From contig NZ_JANFAK020000078.1 in assembly GCF_024721315.2 (NCBI RefSeq), positions 1 through 39,489 on the forward strand: a stretch of DNA of 39,489 bases, written 5' to 3'. A model generated the notes under the pieces. It did no database searches, was not told the DNA's origin, and saw only the letters and a program-made list of their open reading frames with translations. The stretch's first letter is position 1, and each line of letters starts with the position of its first letter. Of the stretch, positions 8,297 through 16,016 are shown one piece after another. The position numbers were made by a program, and so were the translations under genes. The stretch is from Streptomyces sp. Isolate_45. Lineage in GTDB: Bacteria > Actinomycetota > Actinomycetes > Streptomycetales > Streptomycetaceae.

Positions 8297-8334
8297 ACAT
8301 GTGGGGGCGCCCCGTTGCGGTAGCCCCCACATGT
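8297..8334. promoter_or_regulatory. Tandem NrdR-like boxes upstream of nrdA
   Basis: Two perfect 12-base arms in inverted orientation, ACATGTGGGGGC (8297-8308) and GCCCCCACATGT (8323-8334), have ACATGT centres exactly 32 bases apart (about three helical turns). Paired boxes at integral-turn spacing are typical of NrdR, the ATP-cone repressor that controls RNR operons in Streptomyces. The location, just upstream of the riboswitch at the presumed promoter, fits. The nrdR gene is not in this window. Confidence 0.65.
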
Positions 8335-8347
8335 TGTGTCGGGGTGG

Positions 8348-8860
8348 CTACTGCTCGGGTGCGTACAGCTCCAGGGCGTAGGTGATCAGGGGCACCGTGG
8401 GGAGCGGGGACCAGTCCCGTGTGGGGGTGCGGACGAAGCCCAGGCGGCCGTACAGCCGGTGCGCGGCGGGGCTCTGCGGCTGGGTGGAGAGCACCAGTCG
8501 GGTCACTCCGGGGAGCGCCCTCGCCCGCTCGGCGCAGGCCCGTACGAGTGCCTCTCCGGCCCCCTTGCCCCGGCCGGCGGCGTCCACCGCGAGCATCCGG
8601 AACTCGGCCTCGCCGGGCCCGGCTATGTCGGCGAGCGGGCTGCCCGGAGGGGCGAACGTCACACCGCCGAGCACGCGTCCGTCGAGGACGGCCACGAGCA
8701 CCTCGCCGGCTCCGGCCCGGCCGGCGACGTCGCGCAGCACGCGCTCGTAGGAGCCGTCGGGATTCCCGTCGAGCAGCCCGTCCCCGAGGTAGGCCCGCGC
8801 GGTGACATCGCCCAACTCTTCGTACTCGGCGGGGAGTGCCGCCCTGATCGTCATGTCCAT
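8348..8860 (-). CDS. GNAT-family N-acetyltransferase
   Basis: The 170-residue GNAT protein has the acetyl-CoA pyrophosphate-binding loop in RMLAVDAAGRGKGAGEALV (about residues 88-106) and a C-terminal RLYGRLGF motif. It transfers acetyl from acetyl-CoA to an unidentified amine; nothing in the context gives the substrate. The minus-strand gene is isolated. The nrdA promoter region lies beyond its stop, and the ybdD terminator lies upstream of its start. The start ATG at 8860 lacks a clear ribosome-binding site; the second ATG two codons later is an alternative. Confidence 0.85.
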   Translation of the reverse strand: MDMTIRAALPAEYEELGDVTARAYLGDGLLDGNPDGSYERVLRDVAGRAGAGEVLVAVLDGRVLGGVTFAPPGSPLADIAGPGEAEFRMLAVDAAGRGKGAGEALVRACAERARALPGVTRLVLSTQPQSPAAHRLYGRLGFVRTPTRDWSPLPTVPLITYALELYAPEQ

Positions 8861-8922
8861 GCGTCGAGTGTGCGGGACGGCCGCGGGGGAGGCCGAGGGC
8901 GCAGGCCGCTCCGGAACGTGCG

Positions 8923-8956
8923 GAAGGGCCCCGTCGCAGGTGCGGCGGGGCCCTTC
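8923..8956. terminator. Terminator of the cstA-ybdD operon
   Basis: A 16-base-pair stem (GAAGGGCCCCGTCGCA against TGCGGCGGGGCCCTTC, one G-U pair) has a very short loop. It lies 10 bases beyond the ybdD stop codon. Confidence 0.7.
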
Positions 8957-8965
8957 GCGGGGTGG

Positions 8966-9181
8966 TCAGCAGCAGCGGAAGCCCTCGCGGGGGTCCGCCT
9001 CGCGGGCGTCGGTGCGGGCCCGTTCGAAGGCGCGTCGGGTCATGACCCCGGCCTCGGGGTCGTGGGCCCGGGCGTGCGCGACGTAGCGGTCGTACGCCGC
9101 CTCGCCGGAGAACTCCCGTACGTAGTAACGGGCCTTCGCCAGCGCGTTGCGCAGTCCGACCGCCGTGCGCGCGGTGTTCAC
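8966..9181 (-). CDS. YbdD/YjiX-family small protein
   Basis: The 71-residue protein carries the family pattern YYVREFSGEAAYDRYVAH...PREGFRCC. Small proteins of this family (DUF466) sit directly downstream of cstA/yjiY-type transporters in many bacteria and are thought to assist them. The GTG start overlaps the cstA stop codon by 4 bases (GTGA), so the two are translationally coupled. The C-terminal double Cys (CC) is typical of the family. Molecular function is not established. Confidence 0.88.
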   Translation of the reverse strand: MNTARTAVGLRNALAKARYYVREFSGEAAYDRYVAHARAHDPEAGVMTRRAFERARTDAREADPREGFRCC

Positions 9182-11430
9182 GCGACGGGCTCCTTGACCT
9201 TGCCGCCACCGCTGTCGAGGCCGGCCGCCGCGAGTTCGGCCTTCTCCTCGGCCGTGGCGATGAGCCCGGCCGGGGCGACGATCTTCGACTCGGTCCACGG
9301 GACCTCGGAGAGGCGGACCGACTCCGGGTGGGCGATGGCCTTGAAGCAGGTCCGGCCCGCGTCCACCAGCACGATGACGATGAGGACGGCGAACAGCACC
9401 GACAGGACCCCGTCGACCGTGGCGTTGGTGACCACGGTGTGCATCTCGCCCATCGTCTTGGCCGGCGGCAGGACCTTGTCCGCGTCGATGCCCGCCTGGT
9501 ACTTGTCGCGCTGGGCGAAGAAGCCGACCTTCACGTCCTCGGAGAAGATCTTCTGGTAGCTGGCGGTGAGGGTGACCGCCACGTCCCACGCCAGCGGAAC
9601 CCCGGTGACCCAGGCCCACTTCAGTCGCCCGGACTTCACCAGCAGGGTCGTGCAGACGGCCAGCGCCACCGCCGCGAGCAGCTGGTTCGCGATGCCGAAC
9701 AGCGGGAACAGCTGGTTGATGCCGCCCAGCGGGTCCTTGACGCCGACCCACAGGAAGTAGCCCCAGCCACCGACGACGATGGCGCTCGCGAGCCACACGC
9801 CCGGCTTCCAGCTGACGTCCCTGAAGGACTTGTGCACGTTGCCGAGGGTGTCCTGGAGCATGAACCGGCCCACGCGGGTGCCCGCGTCGACCGTGGTCAG
9901 GATGAACAGGGCCTCGAACATGATGGCGAAGTGGTACCAGAACGCCTTCATCCCGGTACCGCCTATGACGGCCGAGAAGATCTCCGACATTCCGAGTGCG
10001 AAGGTCGGGGCGCCACCCGTTCGGGAGAGCAGGCTGGCCTCCTCCACGTCCTTCGCGGCCTGCGCGAGGGCGTCCGGGCTGATGGCGAAGCCGAAGTTGG
10101 TGACGGCCGCGGAGGCGGTCTCGACCGTGGTGCCGATGACCCCGGGCGGCGAGTTGACGGCGAAGAAGAGGCCGGGCTCGATGATGCACGCGGCGATCAC
10201 GGCCATGATGGCGACGAACGACTCGGTGAGCATCGCGCCGTAGCCGATGACCCGGACCTGGGTCTCCTTCTGGATCATCTTCGGGGTGGTGCCCGAGGCG
10301 ACCAGGGAGTGGAAGCCGGACAGGGCCCCGCACGCGATGGTGATGAAGACGAACGGGAACATCGAGCCGGCGAACACCGGGCCGTCGCCGCGCGCCGCGA
10401 AGTCGGTGACCGAGGGCATCTGCAGCGTCGGCATCGCGATGACCACGCCCAGCGCCATCAGGGCGATCGTGCCGACCTTCATGAAGGTGGACAGGTAGTC
10501 GCGGGGCGCGAGGAGCAGCCACACCGGCAGCACCGAGGCGATGAAGCCGTACACGATCATCCAGACGACCAGCGTCTCCTTCTCCAGGGTGAAGGTGTCG
10601 GCCCAGGAGGACTCGGCGACCCAGCCGCCCGCGACGATGGCGAGCAGCAGCAGCGCGACGCCGATGGCGGAGACCTCGGTGACCCGACCCGGCCTCAACA
10701 CGCGCAGGTAGACGCCCATGAAGAGGGCGATCGGGATGGTCATGCCGATGGAGAAGACGCCCCAGGGCGAGTGCGCCAGGGCGTTGACGATGACGAGGGC
10801 CAGCACCGCCAGCAGGATGATCATGATGGCGAACACGGCGACCAGGGCGGCGGCCCCGCCGACGGGCCCTATCTCGTCCCGGGCCATCTGGCCGAGCGAA
10901 CGGCCGTCGCGCCGGGTGGAGAAGAACAGGGTCACCATGTCCTGGACGGCGCCGGCGAAGATGACGCCCGCGACGATCCAGATGGTGCCCGGCAGGTAGC
11001 CCATCTGCGCGGCGAGCACGGGACCGACGAGCGGGCCCGCGCCGGCGACGGCCGCGAAGTGGTGGCCGAAGAGCACCCGACGGTCGGTGGGATGGAAGTC
11101 GACACCGTTGTCGAGGCGTTCGGCGGGGGTCGCCCGGGTCTTGTCGACCCGCAGCACGCGCCGCGAGATGAAGCGCGCGTAGAAGCGGTAGCCGATGGCG
11201 TACGAGCCCAGCGCGGCGGCGAGCAGCCAGGCGGCCGAGATCTCCTCCCCCCGCGAAAGGGCCAGCACGCCCCAGCCGATGGCGCCGATCAGGGCCACGA
11301 GCGCCCACACGGCGATCGATTGCGGGGTGAGGCGGCCCGACGGAGAGGGCGAGTCGGGCCTGCCGCCCGCGCTCGCCGCACCCCCCGGTGGTGGAGTCCG
11401 GTCTGTCCCTGTTGCTTCCGGTTCCGGCAT
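9178..11430 (-). CDS. cstA: CstA-family carbon starvation transporter
   Basis: The 750-residue polytopic membrane protein starts with about 40 Pro/Gly/Ser-rich residues, followed by some 16-18 hydrophobic segments. Family landmarks include HHFAAVAGAGPLVGPVLAAQ, FFSTRRDGRSLGQMA and GMSEIFSAVIGGTGMKAFWYH. CstA proteins import pyruvate and/or peptides when preferred carbon is exhausted. I start at MPEPEATG, which has GAGGGGA upstream; an ATG eight codons earlier and a longer frame to 11646 are less likely. It is co-transcribed with ybdD. dasR lies 130 bases upstream on the same strand; no dre site was seen before cstA. Confidence 0.93.
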   Translation of the reverse strand: MPEPEATGTDRTPPPGGAASAGGRPDSPSPSGRLTPQSIAVWALVALIGAIGWGVLALSRGEEISAAWLLAAALGSYAIGYRFYARFISRRVLRVDKTRATPAERLDNGVDFHPTDRRVLFGHHFAAVAGAGPLVGPVLAAQMGYLPGTIWIVAGVIFAGAVQDMVTLFFSTRRDGRSLGQMARDEIGPVGGAAALVAVFAIMIILLAVLALVIVNALAHSPWGVFSIGMTIPIALFMGVYLRVLRPGRVTEVSAIGVALLLLAIVAGGWVAESSWADTFTLEKETLVVWMIVYGFIASVLPVWLLLAPRDYLSTFMKVGTIALMALGVVIAMPTLQMPSVTDFAARGDGPVFAGSMFPFVFITIACGALSGFHSLVASGTTPKMIQKETQVRVIGYGAMLTESFVAIMAVIAACIIEPGLFFAVNSPPGVIGTTVETASAAVTNFGFAISPDALAQAAKDVEEASLLSRTGGAPTFALGMSEIFSAVIGGTGMKAFWYHFAIMFEALFILTTVDAGTRVGRFMLQDTLGNVHKSFRDVSWKPGVWLASAIVVGGWGYFLWVGVKDPLGGINQLFPLFGIANQLLAAVALAVCTTLLVKSGRLKWAWVTGVPLAWDVAVTLTASYQKIFSEDVKVGFFAQRDKYQAGIDADKVLPPAKTMGEMHTVVTNATVDGVLSVLFAVLIVIVLVDAGRTCFKAIAHPESVRLSEVPWTESKIVAPAGLIATAEEKAELAAAGLDSGGGKVKEPVA

Positions 11431-11560
11431 GATCCTCGTCCCCTCGTTGATCATCTGCGTAAGCGCAGGGAATCTACGGGGGCTCGACCGCTGGACGTAA
11501 GCCCCCGTCCGCATAGCGGTACGAGCGTCCACCGAGGATCGAACGGGAGTCAACCGGTGA

Positions 11561-12325
11561 TCACAAGGCGGGCCTCTGAAGACGGGCAACGAACTTGTAA
11601 CGGTCGCCGCGATATACCGAACGTACCCATTCGACCGGTTCGCCATCGGCGTCCAGGGAGTGCCGGGAGAGCATCAGCATCGGCAGTCCGACGTCCGTGC
11701 CGAGCAGTCCGGCCTCCCTCGGGGTGGCCAGGGAGGTCTCGATGGTCTCCTCCGCCTCCGCGAGACGGACGTCGTACACCTCGGCGAGCGCGGTGTAGAG
11801 AGAGGTGTACTTGACCAGCGAACGGCGCAGCGCGGGGAAGCGCTTGGCCGACAGGTGCGTGGTCTCGATGGCCATCGGCTCGCCGCTGGCCAGGCGCAGC
11901 CGCTCGATGCGCAGGACCCGTCCGCCGGTGGAGATCTTGAGCAGTCCGGCGAGGGTGTCGTCGGCCGTCACGTACCCGATGTCGAGGAGCTGGGACGTCG
12001 GCTCCAGGCCCTGGGCCCTCATGTCCTCGGTGTACGAGGAGAGTTGGAGCGGCTGGGAGACCTTGGGCTTGGCGACGAAGGTGCCCTTGCCCTGGATCCT
12101 TTCCAGCCGGCCCTCGACGACGAGTTCCTGCAGGGCCTGCCGGACGGTGGTCCGGGAGGTGTCGAACTCGGCCGCGAGCGTGCGCTCCGGCGGGACCGGC
12201 GTGCCGGGTGGGAGCGTTTCGGTCATGTCGAGCAAGTGCCGCTTGAGGCGGTAGTACTTGGGCACGCGCGCCGTCCGGGTGACTGCCCCGCCTTCCGGCT
12301 CCGTGGTCGCCCCTTCGGTGGCCAT
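11561..12325 (-). CDS. dasR: GntR/HutC-family regulator DasR
   Basis: The 254-residue protein has an N-terminal winged helix (about 18-90; PPERTLAAEFDTSRTTVRQA) and a UTRA effector domain (about 100-250). It matches my memory of S. coelicolor DasR along nearly its whole length. DasR represses chitin/GlcNAc uptake and metabolism genes and is released by GlcN-6-P and related phosphosugars. It links nutrition to development and antibiotic production. I use the ATG at 12325 because the following 16 residues align with the S. coelicolor N-terminus. However, an in-frame GTG at 12364 has a stronger ribosome-binding site (GGAGGA, 4-5 bases spacing) and would add 13 residues. It is divergent from dasA. 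Confidence 0.95.
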   Translation of the reverse strand: MATEGATTEPEGGAVTRTARVPKYYRLKRHLLDMTETLPPGTPVPPERTLAAEFDTSRTTVRQALQELVVEGRLERIQGKGTFVAKPKVSQPLQLSSYTEDMRAQGLEPTSQLLDIGYVTADDTLAGLLKISTGGRVLRIERLRLASGEPMAIETTHLSAKRFPALRRSLVKYTSLYTALAEVYDVRLAEAEETIETSLATPREAGLLGTDVGLPMLMLSRHSLDADGEPVEWVRSVYRGDRYKFVARLQRPAL

Positions 12326-12484
12326 CGCCGCCCGCCTTCCCGACTCCAGTTTCGCTGCCGTCACCGGCTCCTCCGATATGTGCGGTCACATCGTGACACG
12401 GGAGGGGGGACAGGCCTCCTCCCTCCCCCAGGTGTCGGTCCGATAACGGACCGAGCACCCGCTCATTAGACCCTTGACACCCCT

Positions 12485-12500
12485 AAAGGTCTAGGCCAAG
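12485..12500. promoter_or_regulatory. dre operator 1 (DasR site), dasA promoter
   Basis: AAAGGTCTAGGCCAAG resembles the DasR response element consensus built on TGGTCTAGACCA, with mismatches in the outer arm and one in the inner arm. It lies 8 bases from a better copy, matching the paired dre arrangement reported for dasA in S. coelicolor. Confidence 0.75.
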
Positions 12501-12508
12501 CTCCCGGT

Positions 12509-12524
12509 ACTGGTCTAAACCAAT
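12509..12524. promoter_or_regulatory. dre operator 2 (DasR site), dasA promoter
   Basis: ACTGGTCTAAACCAAT matches the 16-base dre consensus at all but a couple of positions. It lies about 90 bases upstream of the dasA start. This is the strongest DasR site in the window. Confidence 0.9.
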
Positions 12525-12614
12525 CTGGATCGGATCCCGGCCCCACGGGCAGTACTTGGTACGTCACCGCGGTGGGCGAGGGAAGTTGCAGGCAGCATCC
12601 CTGAGGAGGGTGGC

Positions 12615-13904
12615 GTGAAGCGCAAGCTCATCGCGGCGGTCGGAGTCGCGGGCATGGTTATCGGCCTCGCGGCGTGTGGCGACGGTGCCGACGACAAGGC
12701 GAAGACCGAAGCATCGGGTGGCGCGGCCAAGGAGATCACCGTCTGGGTGATGGACGGTTCCGCACCGAAGGCCTGGATCGACGAGGTCAACAAGGAGTTC
12801 TCGGCCAAGCACCCCGGTGTCACGGTCAAGGTCGAGGAGCAGAAGTGGACCGGCATCCAGGAGAAGGTCACCACGGCCCTCTCCGAGAACACCCCGCCGG
12901 ACGTCATCGAGCTCGGTAACACCCAGACCGTCGGCTACGCCGTCACCGGTGGCCTCGCGGACCTGTCGGGTGACAAGGCCAAGCTCGGCGCCGACGCCTG
13001 GTCGAAGGGCATGACGTCCTCCGCCGAGGTCGACGGCAAGCTCTACGCCGCCCCGTGGTACGCCGCCAACCGCGTCGTCATCTACGACAAGAAGGCCTAC
13101 GAGAAGGCCGGCATCACCGCCCCCAAGACCCGCGACGAGTGGGTGGCCGGCCTGGAGAAGCTGAAGGCCTCCGACCCGGCCTCGCAGCCGATCTACCTGC
13201 CCGGCCAGAGCTGGTACATCCTCGCCGGCTTCGTCTGGGACGAGGGCGCCGACCTCGCCGTCAAGGACGGCGGCAAGTGGAAGGGCCAGCTGGCCACCCC
13301 GCAGGCCGCCTCCGCGATGGACTTCTACAAGAAGCTCCAGTCCTTCTCCACGGCCCCCAAGGACAAGGACGAGGCGACCCCGCAGCAGTCCACCGACATC
13401 ATCCCCAAGGGCGGCGTCTCGTCCTGGATCGGTCTCGGCTGGGAGGCGCAGGGCGCGCTGAAGGCCCTGAAGGAAGCGGGCAAGGAAGGCGACTTCGGTT
13501 ACTTCCCGATCCCGGGCAAGACCGCCGACAAGCCGGGCTCCGTCTTCCTCGGTGGCTCGAACCTCGCCGTCGCCGAGCGCTCCAAGAACAAGGAGCTCGC
13601 CAAGGAGTGGCTGGCCCTCGCCGCAGGCAAGGACCAGATGACCAAGTACGCCACCGCCACCGAGGGCGCCCTGCTCCCGAACCAGACGGCCGCGAACTTC
13701 CCGTCCGCCCCGGGCTCCTTCGCCGAGTCGATGGCCAAGGCCGCCGCCTCCGGCAAGATCACCCCGGTCACCGCGGGCTGGGCGAACGTCGAGACCGAGC
13801 CGAACCCCATCAAGGAGTTCATGACCAAGGTCCTGAAGGGTGAGGACGCCGCCAAGGCGGGCGCGGACGCGGACAAGGAAATCGCGAGCCGCATCAACAA
13901 GTAG
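12615..13904 (+). CDS. dasA: ABC transporter sugar-binding lipoprotein DasA
   Basis: The 429-residue family 1 extracellular solute-binding protein captures N,N'-diacetylchitobiose (known for the S. coelicolor orthologue). The start KRKLIAAVGVAGMVIGLAAC is a lipoprotein signal with lipobox LAAC and Cys21. The remainder has the usual two-lobe binding-protein pattern (EITVWVMDGS, PPDVIELGNTQT, WIGLGWEAQGA, KEWLALAAGK). The GTG start has GAGGAGG upstream. It is first gene of dasABC and directly behind two dre sites. A strong hairpin separates it from dasB, probably raising dasA transcript over the permease genes. The ATPase is not in the cluster; in Streptomyces MsiK serves this role. Confidence 0.95.
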   Translation: MKRKLIAAVGVAGMVIGLAACGDGADDKAKTEASGGAAKEITVWVMDGSAPKAWIDEVNKEFSAKHPGVTVKVEEQKWTGIQEKVTTALSENTPPDVIELGNTQTVGYAVTGGLADLSGDKAKLGADAWSKGMTSSAEVDGKLYAAPWYAANRVVIYDKKAYEKAGITAPKTRDEWVAGLEKLKASDPASQPIYLPGQSWYILAGFVWDEGADLAVKDGGKWKGQLATPQAASAMDFYKKLQSFSTAPKDKDEATPQQSTDIIPKGGVSSWIGLGWEAQGALKALKEAGKEGDFGYFPIPGKTADKPGSVFLGGSNLAVAERSKNKELAKEWLALAAGKDQMTKYATATEGALLPNQTAANFPSAPGSFAESMAKAAASGKITPVTAGWANVETEPNPIKEFMTKVLKGEDAAKAGADADKEIASRINK

Positions 13905-14008
13905 TCCCACCCCGCGGCTCCGCACCACCTGACACGCCGCGGTACCCGCATCACCGCATCACCCGAAACACCGCAGCACCCGCAGGAACCAGCAGTGTGA
14001 ACGCACCG

Positions 14009-14048
14009 GGGGGTGCGGCAGGCGCCCCGCAGCGCCTGCCGCACCCCC
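14009..14048 (+). terminator. Intercistronic stem-loop between dasA and dasB
   Basis: A perfect 17-base-pair stem (14009-14025 with 14032-14048; GGGGGTGCGGCAGGCGC and its complement) with a 6-base loop sits in the 188-base dasA-dasB gap. It lacks a U-tract. Such structures in binding-protein operons act as partial terminators or protect the upstream mRNA. Confidence 0.7.
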
Positions 14049-14092
14049 GGTCGCGCATTTGACTCCACAGTCAACCGCGAGGAAGCCCAGAC

Positions 14093-15112
14093 ATGACCGT
14101 GCACTCCCAGGGAGCGACCACCAGCGCTCCACAGGACGCACCACAGAAGTCCGCCGGACGGCCGAAGGTGCCCGGCACCGGTACCGGCCCCAGCCATCCG
14201 TCGCCTCGCGGGGGCAGAAGGTCGCTCCCCTCGGGGTGGGCGCCGTATCTGCTCGTCCTGCCCGCGGTGCTCAGCCTCGCGACACTGCTGCTGTATCCGC
14301 TGATCAAGAACGTGATCCTGTCCTTCCAGGACATCAACAAGATCGAGTTCATCCAGCGGAAGTACCCCTTCGCGGGACTGGACAACTACACCCAGCTGCT
14401 CGGCGACTCCGACTTCTGGACCGTCGTCCTGCGCAGCTTCGGCTTCACCTTCGCCAACGTCGCGCTCATCATGGCGGTCGGCTGCCTCATCGGCATCCTG
14501 CTCAACAGGCTCGGCAAGTGGATGCGCCTGGTCCTGTCGATGGCACTGGTGATGGCCTGGGCCATGCCGATCGTCGCGTCGGTCCAGGTCTTCAAGTGGC
14601 TCTTCGACGAGCAGTTCGGCGTCATGAACTGGGTCATGCGTTCCGCCGGCTTCTCCGGGTACGACCAGCACAACTGGTTCGAGACCGGCTTCTCCACCCT
14701 GGTGATCATCACGATCCTGGTGGTCTGGGGATCGGTCCCCTTCGTCGCCCTCAACATGTACGCCGGCCTGACGACGGTCGGAGCCGAACTGTACGAGGCC
14801 GCGCGCATGGACGGCGCCAACGGCTGGCAGACCTTCTGGAAGGTCGTCTTCCCCCAGCTGAAGCCCTTCTTCCTGATCACCACCTTCCTCGAGGTGATCT
14901 GGGTCTTCAAGGCCTTCACCCAGGTCTACGCGATGAACAAGGGCGGCCCCGACCGCGCCTCCGAGATCCTCCCGGTCTTCGCCTACGTCGAGGGCCAGAG
15001 CCAGTTCCACTACGGCCTGGCCGCCGCGATCTCCGTCCTGACGATCCTGATCCTCATCATCGTCATGTCCTTCTACTTCCGCCTGATCCTGAAGCAGGAG
15101 GAGGAGCAGTGA
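14093..15112 (+). CDS. dasB: Sugar ABC transporter permease DasB
   Basis: The 339-residue inner-membrane permease belongs to the MalF-like family. A hydrophilic Pro/Ser-rich N-terminus of about 45 residues precedes six hydrophobic segments. The cytoplasmic EAA loop that contacts the ATPase is EAARMDGANGWQTFWKVVFP. The ATG is preceded by GAGGAAG. Its stop overlaps the GTG start of dasC by 4 bases (GTGA). With DasC it forms the channel for chitobiose delivered by DasA. Confidence 0.95.
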   Translation: MTVHSQGATTSAPQDAPQKSAGRPKVPGTGTGPSHPSPRGGRRSLPSGWAPYLLVLPAVLSLATLLLYPLIKNVILSFQDINKIEFIQRKYPFAGLDNYTQLLGDSDFWTVVLRSFGFTFANVALIMAVGCLIGILLNRLGKWMRLVLSMALVMAWAMPIVASVQVFKWLFDEQFGVMNWVMRSAGFSGYDQHNWFETGFSTLVIITILVVWGSVPFVALNMYAGLTTVGAELYEAARMDGANGWQTFWKVVFPQLKPFFLITTFLEVIWVFKAFTQVYAMNKGGPDRASEILPVFAYVEGQSQFHYGLAAAISVLTILILIIVMSFYFRLILKQEEEQ

Positions 15113-16008
15113 GCCTCACCACCGCCCCGAAGCCGGCGCCGTCCGCCCCGGCCGAGAAGCGCGCCCAGCGGCTGCGCACCGGCCGGCCGCTGCGCCCCGG
15201 AACCGTCGCCAAGAACGTGGGCGCCCTCCTGCTGGCCCTCGTCTTCGTCTTCCCGGTCTACTGGATGTTCTCCTCGGCGCTCAAGCCGCAGAGCGAGATG
15301 CTCAGCAAGGACCCCGTCTTCGTCTTCACGCCGACGCTGAAGAACTTCGACAAGGCCACCGGCGTCGACAACTTCTGGTCGTACGTCACCAACAGTCTCG
15401 TCGTCACCGTCTGCGCGGTGCTGCTGGCCCTGCTCGTCGCCCTCGCCGCGAGCTTCGCCATCGCCCGCATGAGGTTCAAGGGCCGCAAGGGCCTCGTCCT
15501 CGCCGTGATGATGGCGCAGATGGCCCCCTGGGAGGTCATGGTCATCGCGATGTACATGATCGTCCGCGATGCCGAGATGCTGAACAGCATCGGCGTGCTG
15601 ACCGCCATCTACTTCGTGATGGTCCTCCCCTTCACCATCTGGACCCTGCGCGGCTTCATCGCCGCCGTCCCGGTGACCCTGGAGGAGGCGGCCCAGATCG
15701 ACGGCTGCACCCGCGGCCAGGCCTTCCGCAAGGTGATCTTCCCGCTGCTCGCCCCCGGTCTGATGTCCACCTCGCTCTTCGGCTTCATCACCGCCTGGAA
15801 CGAGTTCGCGATGGTCCTGATCCTCAACAAGGACAAGACCGCCCAGACCCTCCCGCTGTGGCTGACCGAGTTCCAGACCGCCTTCGGCAGCGACTGGGGC
15901 GCCACCATGGCGGCGTCCTCGCTCTTCGCGGTCCCGGTCCTGCTGATCTTCATCTTCCTCCAGCGCAAGGCCGTCGGCGGCATGACCGCCGGCGCCGTGA
16001 AGGGATAA
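15109..16008 (+). CDS. dasC: Sugar ABC transporter permease DasC
   Basis: The 299-residue MalG-like permease has six hydrophobic segments after a basic N-terminus. The EAA loop is EEAAQIDGCTRGQAFRKVIF. The GTG start overlaps the dasB stop by 4 bases, so the two permease subunits are made in equal amounts. The enzyme gene dasD begins 8 bases after its stop. Confidence 0.95.
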   Translation: MSLTTAPKPAPSAPAEKRAQRLRTGRPLRPGTVAKNVGALLLALVFVFPVYWMFSSALKPQSEMLSKDPVFVFTPTLKNFDKATGVDNFWSYVTNSLVVTVCAVLLALLVALAASFAIARMRFKGRKGLVLAVMMAQMAPWEVMVIAMYMIVRDAEMLNSIGVLTAIYFVMVLPFTIWTLRGFIAAVPVTLEEAAQIDGCTRGQAFRKVIFPLLAPGLMSTSLFGFITAWNEFAMVLILNKDKTAQTLPLWLTEFQTAFGSDWGATMAASSLFAVPVLLIFIFLQRKAVGGMTAGAVKG

Positions 16009-16016
16009 CGGCCGAC

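Noticed and set aside
11431..11646. N-terminally extended CstA from 11646
   Set aside because: The added residues are basic and unlike CstA, would overlap the end of dasR, and a good ribosome-binding site exists before 11430.
9328..11814. 828-codon open frame on the plus strand opposite cstA
   Set aside because: It is a GC-rich antisense shadow: the translation is low-complexity Asp/Glu/Gly/Arg sequence with no domain, while the minus strand encodes a clear membrane transporter.
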